Assembly (NCBI RefSeq): GCF_014648035.1
Contig: NZ_BMQI01000015.1
Location: forward strand, 27,714 to 91,713
Direction: 5' to 3'
Length of the DNA: 64,000 nucleotides
Source: Shewanella algicola
Lineage (GTDB): Bacteria; Pseudomonadota; Gammaproteobacteria; Enterobacterales; Shewanellaceae
Shown: positions 27,782-36,229 of the stretch, in pieces
Numbering within the stretch: the stretch's first letter is position 1
Layout of the letters: each line of letters starts with the position of its first letter
The notes under the pieces: model-generated
Databases searched by the model: none
The model's input: only the letters and a program-made list of their open reading frames with translations
What the model was told of the DNA's origin: nothing
Translations under genes and position numbers: made by a program

Positions 27782-28807
27782 ATGTCTAACACGTTATTGC
27801 AAACCGCTGCTGCTAATCTAAAAAGAGCGGTTCCGTTAATGCTCAAGTATAAAATCCCAACTACACCAACCAATTACGCGCTTTGGTATGCATACGTTGG
27901 CGAGCAAAACCCATTATTAAATCAAGAACTCGATACCGCAATAAAACAAAATCAAACATGCTCTCCTGTTACCAGTGAATTGTTATATCGAAAACATGTG
28001 GCCGATCCTGTTGAACTTGATGTACGTGACATGCGTAAAAATTTGGATGCCATGGTATGTGAATTGTCACAATCTCTCAGAGACACCAATTTAGACACTG
28101 AAACATTTCAAACTCAAATAGACAAAGACTTTAAAAAATTAAGTGATTTGGAAACCAAAGGGTTTTCGCTTGAGCAAGTTATTGGTGTTGTTAGAAGTAT
28201 TGTAAAAGAGTCCTCTAGCATTCGTTCAAGTACAGAAAGCTTTACTGAGCAATTGCAAAAAGCTCAATCTGAAATTGACACATTAAAAACACGATTAGCT
28301 GAATCTGAAAAAGACATGCTATTTGATGCCTTAACCAATGTATTGAATCGACGCGCATTTAATCACGATATTGAAGCACAAATTGATTTATCGCCAACAG
28401 GCACATGCTTGATTATCATCGATATAGATCACTTTAAAAACTTTAACGATACCTTTGGTCATCAACTGGGAGACTTAGTCTTAAAAACGGTTGCAAAAAG
28501 AATCCAGGAAGCGTGTCGCGATGGAATTAAGCTGTATCGTTTCGGTGGTGAAGAGTTTGCGATTATTGTGCCAAGTAGCCAACTGAGAGTAGCAAGACAG
28601 CTAGCAGAAGGGATCCGTAGAGCACTGGAAAAACTCAGTGTGAAAGACCGTCGTAGCGACAAAGTGATTGACTCGATTACGGCTTCATTTGGTGTCGCAG
28701 AGTGGAAACCCAAACAAAATGTGGGTCAATTAATTGAAGCGACTGACAAGTTATTGTATGAGGCAAAACGCCTTGGCCGTAATCGTGTCATGCCAATCTC
28801 AAGTTAA
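27782..28807 (+). CDS. GGDEF diguanylate cyclase
   Basis: A 341-aa cytoplasmic protein. Residues 1-120 form an N-terminal helical sensor region (KRAVPLMLKYKIPTTPTNYALWYAYV). A coiled linker spans 130-180, and the GGDEF domain 180-335. The active site RFGGEEFAIIV is intact, as are the Mg/GTP motif IIIDIDHFKNFND and NRRAF, so it should make cyclic-di-GMP. The product-inhibition I-site position nine residues before GGEEF reads RDGI instead of RxxD, so feedback inhibition may be weak. GAGG precedes the ATG. The signal sensed is unknown. Confidence 0.9.
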   Translation: MSNTLLQTAAANLKRAVPLMLKYKIPTTPTNYALWYAYVGEQNPLLNQELDTAIKQNQTCSPVTSELLYRKHVADPVELDVRDMRKNLDAMVCELSQSLRDTNLDTETFQTQIDKDFKKLSDLETKGFSLEQVIGVVRSIVKESSSIRSSTESFTEQLQKAQSEIDTLKTRLAESEKDMLFDALTNVLNRRAFNHDIEAQIDLSPTGTCLIIIDIDHFKNFNDTFGHQLGDLVLKTVAKRIQEACRDGIKLYRFGGEEFAIIVPSSQLRVARQLAEGIRRALEKLSVKDRRSDKVIDSITASFGVAEWKPKQNVGQLIEATDKLLYEAKRLGRNRVMPISS

Positions 28808-28847
28808 ACGATAAAGGTCTTATTGAACGCTAAAAAGCTCAGCGTTG

Positions 28848-29111
28848 TATACCCAAACAACCTGAAGATGCACGATTTCAGCAAGAATTTACACGCGTTT
28901 AGACAAGGCATTGATTGCGGGTAATGGTTATTCCCTTTCCAAAATAAATAACGCAGCATAAACGCGTGTAAAACTTGCCCTTTGGGAGTCTCACCGAGAT
29001 TCCACTACGTTGTTACGTTAACTTATAAGGTACCTACATTACCGCATTACCGCCTAGTATTGAAAACACGGTGAAGCTCTGAAACACGGAGCTTCAAGTT
29101 GATTGGGTATA
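28848..29111. repeat. 264-bp palindromic MITE-like element
   Basis: The left end TATACCCAAACAACCTGAAG matches the reverse complement of the right end, TATACCCAATCAACTTGAAG, and the match continues into TTTCAG. Inside is a perfect 14-bp inverted pair, TTTACACGCGTTTA (28888-28901) and TAAACGCGTGTAAA (28959-28972). It is non-coding. Size and the inner string TAATGGTTATTCCCTTTCC tie it to the 24148 element. It fills the space between the cyclase gene and bioD. Confidence 0.82.
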
Positions 29112-29160
29112 ATCAATCATTATGATGAAAACAGCGCTGAGCTTTTTATTAATTTATTCA

Positions 29161-29895
29161 TTATTGAGGTAATTGCAGATATCTTGCTGCATTTTCGGCG
29201 CTCGGATTAGCAAGGTGTGGCACATAACCTAATAATGGCGCTTGCATCATCTGCTGCAAACTTTGCAAGTTGTCGTCAATAAACGCCATGTCGGCATCCA
29301 CCTGATTTGCTACCCAACCTGCAATACTCACCCCATCGGCTAGTAGCGCTTCTTGCGTTAACAACGCATGATTTAAGCAGCCAAGTTTCATCCCCACCAC
29401 CAGAATGACTTCAAGTGTCGTGTTTTTCGTTACAGCATGAGTTAATTGAACACTATTGCCATAAGTGGATGTCTCTTGTTGAAGCGTAGTCTGTAATAAT
29501 TTAACCGTATCAGATAGGTACTCGCCATTACCTAACGGTAAACGCCAGCCACCAGCCCCTTCAATCAAAGCAAAGTCGGCATTGACCATTGCCGGATTGA
29601 GCATTGAATCAAACACGCCTTGCGCACTTAACGCGGTATTGACCTGCGATGCGGCTATATGAGGCGCAATTGCGGGCTCAAAACTGATTGGGTTAATCTC
29701 TTGATAAGCGAGCCCCATATTAGATTGCGCCATTAACATCAGCGCATCACTATTGCGCAAGCCATCTTCGGTCACGTCACAACCTGAAGCAATGGGTTTA
29801 AACCCGCATTTATGCCCCGTTGCTTTTGCTAACAATGCGGCGGAGATTAAGGTTTTACCGCTATCGGTGTCGGTTCCGGTGACAAAATACAACAT
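29161..29895 (-). CDS. bioD: Dethiobiotin synthetase
   Basis: ATP-dependent carboxylation of diaminopelargonic acid to dethiobiotin. The 244-aa protein has the P-loop VTGTDTDSGKTLISAAL at the N-terminus and EGAGGWRLPLG near residue 115. Last gene of bioBFCD, 4 bp after bioC. No clear terminator follows; the 264-bp element lies 50 bp downstream. Confidence 0.95.
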   Translation of the reverse strand: MLYFVTGTDTDSGKTLISAALLAKATGHKCGFKPIASGCDVTEDGLRNSDALMLMAQSNMGLAYQEINPISFEPAIAPHIAASQVNTALSAQGVFDSMLNPAMVNADFALIEGAGGWRLPLGNGEYLSDTVKLLQTTLQQETSTYGNSVQLTHAVTKNTTLEVILVVGMKLGCLNHALLTQEALLADGVSIAGWVANQVDADMAFIDDNLQSLQQMMQAPLLGYVPHLANPSAENAARYLQLPQ

Positions 29896-29899
29896 ACTG

Positions 29900-30670
29900 T
29901 TAGCCCCTTTTAGCGCGGATAAACGCGATTTGATACGTTAAAGGAATGCCTTTTTCTGTACGCAGCGTGTTGGCTAATTCAACTCGTTGTTGCCATTGCT
30001 GCTTTTTTAACACTGGTCTGGTCGGGTTATGTTGATGCTGAGCAAATGATGCCCCAACCCCTTTAATGGAATACAACAGGCTACGTAAATCATCAAAATA
30101 GACTTGAATACTTTCAAGTTTAATATCAATACTTTGCCATGTATCGCCCTGAATTTGAGATGACATAAATGCTTGTTTTAATGTCGAAACGGAATTGAAT
30201 TGATTGACATGAAAACCTAAGGTTGTTAACTCCGCTAAACTGCCATCTGCCACAATACTCAAATGACACTCACCATTTGGGCGTAACACGCGCTGAAACT
30301 CACAAAACGCTTGAGGCAATTTGGGGCACCACTGTAATGCCAAATTAGAATAAATGCTGTCAACAGACGCTGTTTGTAACCCCAAGGCTTGGGCATCACT
30401 ACACAAAGGCAAATAGTCTGTAAATTGTTGGGTTAACTCAGTGAGCATCCCATGGGCAATATCGACTGCAACAATCTGATTAATGGAATTAAATGCGCCA
30501 AAATCAGTACCAGGCCCAGCACCCACATCCAATAACGTACCGGTTAAATTTGCTTGCTGTAACAATTTTTGCGCACTTAAGCGTTGCAATACATCATGCT
30601 GTTTGTATTGGCTTGCCGCGGTTGAAAACTTATTGGCCAGTGGATTATCTAACGTCATGAGGTTGCTCAT
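29900..30670 (-). CDS. bioC: Malonyl-ACP O-methyltransferase BioC
   Basis: Methylates malonyl-ACP with SAM so that the fatty-acid enzymes can build pimeloyl-ACP. The 256-aa protein begins NKFSTAASQYKQHDVLQR, typical of BioC. It has the SAM motif LLDVGAGPGTDFG near residue 42, VDIAHGML near 68, and SNLALQWCPKLPQAF near 105. It lies between bioF and bioD. BioH is not encoded in this window. Confidence 0.93.
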   Translation of the reverse strand: MSNLMTLDNPLANKFSTAASQYKQHDVLQRLSAQKLLQQANLTGTLLDVGAGPGTDFGAFNSINQIVAVDIAHGMLTELTQQFTDYLPLCSDAQALGLQTASVDSIYSNLALQWCPKLPQAFCEFQRVLRPNGECHLSIVADGSLAELTTLGFHVNQFNSVSTLKQAFMSSQIQGDTWQSIDIKLESIQVYFDDLRSLLYSIKGVGASFAQHQHNPTRPVLKKQQWQQRVELANTLRTEKGIPLTYQIAFIRAKRG

Positions 30671-30688
30671 TGATCCAAATTAATATCG

Positions 30689-31876
30689 TTACAATGTCTG
30701 TAAAGGTGCTGATGTGTTTGTGTCTGCATCAATGTGATTCATCAGCGATGCGAGTGCAGCAACCAAGGCGCGAATATCGTCAGCCTGGTGCTGAGCATTG
30801 AGGGTGATCCGTAATCGCGCTTGCCCCTTAGGCACAGTAGGCGAACGTATTGCCCCCACCAAAAAACCTTGCTGAGTTAACTGTTTAGCAATAGCAATCA
30901 CACGTTGATTATCACCAACCATAATCGGTTGGATAGCCGTTAACGATTCAGTTAACGGTAATTGATGTTGTGTAGCGACCTGCCTAAATAGTGCGATATT
31001 GGCCAACAGTTGGGTTAACAATCGCGGATGCGAATATTGCCAATTAATCGCCGCTAATGCTAAATGAGCATTAGCAGGAGATAACGCCGTTGAGTAGATA
31101 TATTCCCGCGTTGTCGCCACCAGATAATCAATGACATCTTGAGAGGCTAAAATCGCCGCTCCCTGGCAACCTAATGCTTTGCCAAAGGTGACCACTTGAA
31201 TATCGACTTTGCCTGCATTAACTAAGTCATTCGGTAACACACCAAAGCCGTGAGCATCATCAACAATCAACCAGCAATGATGCTCGCGACATAAATGCGA
31301 AAGTTCAGTGATTGGCGCAGTATCACCGTCCATGCTAAAAACGCTTTCAGTCACTACAGCGCAGCCTGGGTTGCGCTCAATCGCCCTCGCGGCGCTACTA
31401 AGATCATTATGTAAAAAACGGCTAATTTTACATTGGCTGTCTTTCAAACCATCAATCACAGATGCATGCACTAATTTGTCTGCAATCACTGTGTCATCAG
31501 CATTAAATAGTGTTTTCATCAAGGCGCTATTGGCGCTAAAACCTGAGCTAAATAACATGCACGCCTGGTGACCCGTTAGCTCACATAAACGTTGTTCAAG
31601 CTGTTGATGGGCAACACTGTAACCACTGACTAACGGCGATGCCCTACTGCCTACGCCATATTGCTGCGCCCCTTGATAAAGGGCCTGAGCTAACGCGGGT
31701 TCTTGAGATAAGCCAAGATAATCATTATGGCTAAAATCAATCATCTTGGTTTGCGAAACAAGCCCGTTAACTCGCCTTTGACGTAAAAGGCCCGTCGTGT
31801 GTAATTGCGCAAGCGTATTATTGATCCGCTGAGCGAGTGGATGGTTATCCTTTACTGACAGGTCTGATTTTGCCAT
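30689..31876 (-). CDS. bioF: 8-amino-7-oxononanoate synthase
   Basis: PLP enzyme condensing pimeloyl-ACP or -CoA with L-alanine. The 395-aa protein has DFSHNDYLGLSQEP near residue 48, YGVGSRASPLVSGYS near 75, VDDAHGFGVLP near 203, and the PLP Lys in VVTFGKALGCQGAAI near 233. The start lies 6 bp after the bioB stop without a strong ribosome site, suggesting translational coupling. Confidence 0.95.
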   Translation of the reverse strand: MAKSDLSVKDNHPLAQRINNTLAQLHTTGLLRQRRVNGLVSQTKMIDFSHNDYLGLSQEPALAQALYQGAQQYGVGSRASPLVSGYSVAHQQLEQRLCELTGHQACMLFSSGFSANSALMKTLFNADDTVIADKLVHASVIDGLKDSQCKISRFLHNDLSSAARAIERNPGCAVVTESVFSMDGDTAPITELSHLCREHHCWLIVDDAHGFGVLPNDLVNAGKVDIQVVTFGKALGCQGAAILASQDVIDYLVATTREYIYSTALSPANAHLALAAINWQYSHPRLLTQLLANIALFRQVATQHQLPLTESLTAIQPIMVGDNQRVIAIAKQLTQQGFLVGAIRSPTVPKGQARLRITLNAQHQADDIRALVAALASLMNHIDADTNTSAPLQTL

Positions 31877-31882
31877 GGCTAA

Positions 31883-32935
31883 TTACAGTGCAGCTGCATC
31901 ATAAAATTGCTTGGTAGACTTATCTTGCTTAGCACTGGCCTGAGCAAGTAATGCACTGTCAGATTCAATATTGGCTTGTGGCCCCTGCTCTGGGTGTAAA
32001 CCCAAACGACGGAACAACGTCATGTCATCGTTTTCTTCTGGGTTTGGCGTAGTCAATAACTTACAGCCGTAAAAAATCGAATTGGCACCGGCAAAGAAAC
32101 ACATTGATTGTAATTCATCGCTCATGTTTTCACGCCCAGCAGATAAACGTACCCGCGACTTAGGCATCAAAATACGTGCTACCGCAATGGTGCGCACAAA
32201 TTCAAGTGGGTCAAGATCATCTAACTTTTCAAACGGTGTACCTGCAACTTTCACTAACATATTGATAGGCACTGAATCTGGATGATGCTCTAAATTGGCT
32301 AACTGTTGCAGTAAACCGGCGCGGTCAGTGGCTTGTTCTCCCATACCGACAATACCACCAGAACACACTTTCATGCCTGAGGCGCGTACATTCGATAAGG
32401 TATCTAAGCGGCTTTGGTAGGTTCGCGTGGTAATCACATCGCCATAGTATTCTGGAGAGGTATCGAGGTTGTGGTTGTAATAGTCTAAACCCGCATCGGC
32501 AAGTTGGTCGGCTTGTTCAGATGACAACATACCTAAGGTCATGCAAGTTTCCATGCCTAAGGCACGCACATCTTTAACCATTTGGGTTAAATACGGCATG
32601 TCTTTGTCGCGCGGGTTACGCCAGGCTGCACCCATACAAAACCGTGATGCACCTGCGGCTTTAGCACTTTTAGCCTCTGTTAATACTTTTTCAATTTCAA
32701 GTAGACGTTCTTTCTCAAGCCCGGTGTCATACCGCGCGCTTTGAGGACAGTATTTACAATCCTCAGGGCATGCACCGGTTTTAATCGATAAAAGACGACT
32801 GATCTGCACTTCGTTAGGATCAAACGTTTCACGATGAATACTGTGGGCTTTAAACAATAAATCATTCATCGGCAATGCAAACAATGCTTCGATTTCTGCT
32901 TTTTGCCAATCGTGACGAACTTCAGCTAACGACAT
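31883..32935 (-). CDS. bioB: Biotin synthase
   Basis: Radical-SAM enzyme inserting sulfur into dethiobiotin. The 350-aa protein has the cluster motif [11 protein letters not shown] (Cys near residues 56, 60 and 63). The second-cluster Cys residues lie in [13 protein letters not shown] and further upstream, with [26 protein letters not shown] near 265. First gene of bioBFCD. AAAGGAAAG precedes the ATG. Confidence 0.97.
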   Translation of the reverse strand: MSLAEVRHDWQKAEIEALFALPMNDLLFKAHSIHRETFDPNEVQISRLLSIKTGACPEDCKYCPQSARYDTGLEKERLLEIEKVLTEAKSAKAAGASRFCMGAAWRNPRDKDMPYLTQMVKDVRALGMETCMTLGMLSSEQADQLADAGLDYYNHNLDTSPEYYGDVITTRTYQSRLDTLSNVRASGMKVCSGGIVGMGEQATDRAGLLQQLANLEHHPDSVPINMLVKVAGTPFEKLDDLDPLEFVRTIAVARILMPKSRVRLSAGRENMSDELQSMCFFAGANSIFYGCKLLTTPNPEENDDMTLFRRLGLHPEQGPQANIESDSALLAQASAKQDKSTKQFYDAAAL

Positions 32936-32968
32936 GGATCTTTCCTTTATTTTGATTTTCTGTTGGCT

Positions 32969-32996
32969 AGGATACCCTGAGCCCGTAAACTGTCAA
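32969..32996 (-). promoter_or_regulatory. bioB promoter
   Basis: On the minus strand the -35 is TTGACA (32991-32996, perfect) and the -10 TATCCT (32969-32974), with 16 bp between them and a start site about 25-30 bp before the bioB ATG. Confidence 0.75.
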
Positions 32997-33022
32997 CGCA
33001 GCGAACACTTCGCCCTTTACAA
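32983..33022. promoter_or_regulatory. Candidate BirA operator between bioB and bioA
   Basis: CCGTAAACT (32983-32991) and CCTTTACAA (33014-33022) resemble the BirA half-sites TTGTAAACC and GGTTTACAA. They overlap the bioB core promoter, where a repressor should sit. The gap between halves is 22 bp, longer than the 16 bp I know for E. coli, so this is tentative. A small palindrome, GCGAACACTTCGC, lies within the gap. Confidence 0.4.
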
Positions 33023-33049
33023 GCGGTCAAAAAGCGAGCACCTATAATT

Positions 33050-34384
33050 ATGACACTTTCAAACACAAATACCACAATCGATTATACTTTTGATCAGCAA
33101 CATATTTGGCATCCTTATACCTCTATGACCCAGGCCCTGCCTGTGTATGGTGTGGTTTCTGCTCAAGGTTGCGAGTTGACGTTAGACAGTGGCGAAGTAT
33201 TAATTGATGGCACCAGTTCATGGTGGTCATGTGTCCATGGTTATAGTCATCCGACCATTTTAGCGGCCATGCAACAGCAACTTTTAAGCCTAAGCCATGT
33301 GATGTTTGGCGGCATTACCCACCAGCCAGCTATTGAAGTGTCAAAACGCCTAGTGCAAATGACCAGCGCTAATTTAACCAAAGTATTTTTGGCCGACTCA
33401 GGCTCTATTGCCGTTGAAGTGTCCCTAAAGATGGCGCTGCAATATTGGCAAGGTCGCAATAAACCGCAAAAACAGCGAATTATGACGGTTAAAAGTGGTT
33501 ATCATGGCGATACTTTTGCCGCCATGAGTGTGTGCGACCCAGACGGCGGCATGCACACCATGTTTGGTAATAATGTCACTAAACAAGTGTTTATCCCCGC
33601 GCCAACATCGAAATTTAATGAGCCACTCAATCAAACCGATAGTAATACCTTAGAGCATGCATTTAGCCAACATCATCAAGACATTGCCGCGGTGATTATC
33701 GAACCGATTATGCAAGGTGCAGGCGCAATGCGTTTTTACTCGCCGGCTTATTTAAGCAAACTTCGCCAACTGTGCGACCATTATCATGTACTGCTGATTT
33801 TAGATGAAATTGCCACCGGCTTTGGCCGCACCGGAACATGCTTTGCTTATGAGCACGCTAACATTGAAGCGGATATTTTATGTGTAGGTAAGGCGCTTAC
33901 TGGCGGTTACATTAGTTTAGCCGCAACCCTGTGCAGTGATGAAGTAGCCAGCGGCATTAGTGACTCACCAGCAGGCGTGTTTATGCACGGCCCGACGTTT
34001 ATGGGCAATCCATTAGCCTGCGCGGCTGCCACTGCCAGTTTAGATTTATTGCTTCAAGGTGACTGGCAACAACAAGTCAGCGCCATTGAAGCCCAACTTA
34101 AACAAGAGCTCGCCAGTGCCACTGATTTAGCCCAAGTACAAGATGTACGTGTATTAGGCGCCGTTGGGGTGATTGAAATGGTGAGCAGCGTCAATACCGC
34201 ACAATTACAACAAGCGTTTGTTGACCTTGGGGTCTGGGTAAGGCCGTTTAATAAATACATTTATATTATGCCGCCTTACACGATTAGTGCTGCGCAACTG
34301 ACGCAACTCACCTCAGCAATGGTAAGCGTTGCAGGCAGTATTGCAGATAGCGGCAACAAACAGCAATTTATTAGCCACGGCTAA
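33050..34384 (+). CDS. bioA: Adenosylmethionine-8-amino-7-oxononanoate aminotransferase
   Basis: PLP transaminase that uses SAM as amino donor to make diaminopelargonic acid. The 444-aa protein has IWHPYTSM near residue 19, SSWWSCVHGYSHP near 58, SGYHGDTFAAMSVCDP near 148, LDEIATGFGRTG near 252, and the PLP Lys in VGKALTGGYISLAA near 280. It is divergent from bioBFCD. There is no clear ribosome site, and TATAAT ends 1 bp before the ATG (33043-33048). Its stop overlaps the end of the convergent LysR pseudogene. Confidence 0.96.
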   Translation: MTLSNTNTTIDYTFDQQHIWHPYTSMTQALPVYGVVSAQGCELTLDSGEVLIDGTSSWWSCVHGYSHPTILAAMQQQLLSLSHVMFGGITHQPAIEVSKRLVQMTSANLTKVFLADSGSIAVEVSLKMALQYWQGRNKPQKQRIMTVKSGYHGDTFAAMSVCDPDGGMHTMFGNNVTKQVFIPAPTSKFNEPLNQTDSNTLEHAFSQHHQDIAAVIIEPIMQGAGAMRFYSPAYLSKLRQLCDHYHVLLILDEIATGFGRTGTCFAYEHANIEADILCVGKALTGGYISLAATLCSDEVASGISDSPAGVFMHGPTFMGNPLACAAATASLDLLLQGDWQQQVSAIEAQLKQELASATDLAQVQDVRVLGAVGVIEMVSSVNTAQLQQAFVDLGVWVRPFNKYIYIMPPYTISAAQLTQLTSAMVSVAGSIADSGNKQQFISHG

Positions 34385-35075
34385 TCAAACTCAGCCAATA
34401 CTTGCTGGGCATGGGATATGATCGCGTCAGAGACTTCTTTATAAATTCCCTTGAGTAAAATCCAATGGTGCCAATACAGTGTCTCTTCAATGACTTTATC
34501 AGGCAGGATCTGCACTAATTAGCCATTGGCGAGCTCATTGCTAACTTGTAATTGTGACGCTAAACAATAAGCAGCGCCGTGTTTAGTCATATCAATGAAG
34601 GCTTCTGATGAGCGCACGGCGTGCAGTGGGTATTGGCCTTCTTCTAAACCAAAGTGTTGCTCAATAAAACGGGTGTGCATATTGTCTTTATGATCAAAGG
34701 CTATCCCTGGCACTCGCATTAATGTTTGCGTATTTATCCCATCACAAAAGTAACGTTCAACAAACTCTGGCGTCGCAACAACAATATAATTAATCTTGCC
34801 TAATCGTGTTAACAGGCCCCCTTTTATCGCCACATCGTATACCGCAATGGCTCCAAGTGACTGACCATCTTTGAGTCGGTCGAGGGTGCGTTCCTCATCT
34901 TCAATCAATAAATTGACTTCTAATAGATGCTTTTTAATTAAAGGGCAATCGCCGGAATAAGCCAGGTCGCCAGAGAATCGACATTGGTGGCAATATGCAA
35001 TGTTAACGGGGTTAATGGCGCATTAGGCATCACACTTGGCAGTAATTCCGTCTCTAGCTGCACGACTTGGTAAAT
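34381..35075 (-). pseudogene. LysR regulator remnant, ArgP/IciA-like
   Basis: The segment reads, in order on the minus strand, YQVVQLE, LHIATNVDSLATWLIPAIA, a frameshift near 34945, LLIEDEERTLDRL, GKINYIVVATPEF, VAFDHxDNMHxRF-like text (GIAFDHKDNMHTRF), SSEAFIDM and LQVSNELANG. A TAA at 34519-34521 follows, then LPDKVIEETLYWHHW to a final TAG at 34381. These strings follow E. coli ArgP (DSLATWLLPALAP, VAFDHLDDMHQAF, LQIEKELASGE, LYWHRF). The first 85 or so residues, including the DNA-binding domain, are gone at about 35070-35078. It is therefore 5'-truncated, frameshifted and has an internal stop. ArgP controls argO and lysine or nitrogen genes in E. coli. Confidence 0.85.
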
Positions 35076-35597
35076 AATGACTTAAAAGTTGCGGTGATTA
35101 AAGGCACTATTTCTAAGTCTTTGGCCATTGGTAAAGCTTACCGCCTGGCAAAAGAGCAAGGCGAAGACATTGCTGAGGCCATTGCAAGCCACGGCGAGGG
35201 TTATGTTGCATTTAGAGGTCAGGTTTCACAATCACAATTTAGCACTGAAAAAGGCCTTACCATTGGTACTGTGACCATTAATGGAAGCGGTGAGTACCAG
35301 CAAGAGCAATATCAATTAGAAATCAAAAATGAGCACCTTTTAGCACGTCGCAATGGCGAGGTTGACGTCACTATCCCAGACTTGATTTGTTGTATTGATA
35401 TGGACAACCAAATGGCAATCACAACCCCAAACCATCATGTTGGGTTGAATGTCGCTATTGTGATTTTACCGGCGCCAAAAGAGTTTGTTACCGAACGTGG
35501 CTTACAAGCATTTGACCCAGCTTATGTTGGCTTATCAACGCCGTACGAGCCTTCTGTAGCAAAACATTTTGCCAAACTTGGTAAACAAAACGCCTAA
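35067..35597 (+). pseudogene. C-terminal half of a DUF917 (hydantoin/thiohydantoin-desulfurase-like) gene
   Basis: The frame encodes about 175 residues, with VAVIKGTISKSLAIGKAYRLAKEQGED, DVTIPDLICCIDMDNQMAITTPNHHVG and the ending RGLQAFDPAYVGLSTPYEP. These resemble the second half of DUF917 proteins, which are about 360-390 aa. The frame opens with TTG and has no ATG or ribosome site, and it begins exactly where the LysR remnant is cut. I read it as a 5'-truncated gene, though the remaining frame is intact. The family assignment is moderately sure; function is not. Confidence 0.7.
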
Positions 35598-35614
35598 GCA
35601 ACACTGTTTAAGCA

Positions 35615-36217
35615 TTAAGCCTGCATTGCTACAAATCCTGGTATTTGTGCAATGCGGGTTAACCAACCTCTGATGTGCGGATATTCTACTAAATCAAAAC
35701 CACCTTGATGTGCCACATGGGTATAAGCATAAAGCGCAATATCCGCTAAGGAAAATTGCTCACCACACAGAAATGGCTGCTGTGAAAGTGTAGCCTCCAT
35801 GACGCTGAGCGCCTTATAGCCTTTAGCATGTAACGAGTGATACTCGGCTAAACGGTCATCTGGTAAGCCTAAATACAGTTGAATATAACGGGCAACGGCA
35901 ATATAAGGTTCATGACTGTATTGTTCAAAGAACAACCATTGATACATTTTTGCTTTGCAAAATTCATCAGTTGGGATCAGCATAGAACTTGCCGCCAAAT
36001 AACCCATAATCGCGTTTGACTCAGTTAATACTCTGCCATCATCAAATTCAATTAGCGGTATTTTACCTGTTGGGTTTTTAGCTAAATAAACCGCAGCCTG
36101 TGTATCTCCATTAGCAATACTCATCTCTTGCCATTGATTCTCAATATTGAGCATATGTAACACCAGTTGCACTTTGTAGCAGTTGCCAGAGACGCTATCG
36201 CCGTATGCTGTGATCAT
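35615..36217 (-). CDS. Glutathione S-transferase family protein
   Basis: A 200-aa cytosolic GST. The N-terminal thioredoxin-like half (residues 1-80) contains YGDSVSGNCYKVQLVLHML with the likely catalytic Ser/Tyr, NPTGKIPLIEFDDGRVLTESNAIMGYL, and the cis-Pro in KIPLIEF. The helical half (90-200) has the capping-box-like FSLADIALYAYTH. ATG 36217 follows GAGG. It lies 6 bp after crbS and may be cotranscribed with it. The substrate is unknown. Confidence 0.88.
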   Translation of the reverse strand: MITAYGDSVSGNCYKVQLVLHMLNIENQWQEMSIANGDTQAAVYLAKNPTGKIPLIEFDDGRVLTESNAIMGYLAASSMLIPTDEFCKAKMYQWLFFEQYSHEPYIAVARYIQLYLGLPDDRLAEYHSLHAKGYKALSVMEATLSQQPFLCGEQFSLADIALYAYTHVAHQGGFDLVEYPHIRGWLTRIAQIPGFVAMQA

Positions 36218-36229
36218 GTACACCTCAGA

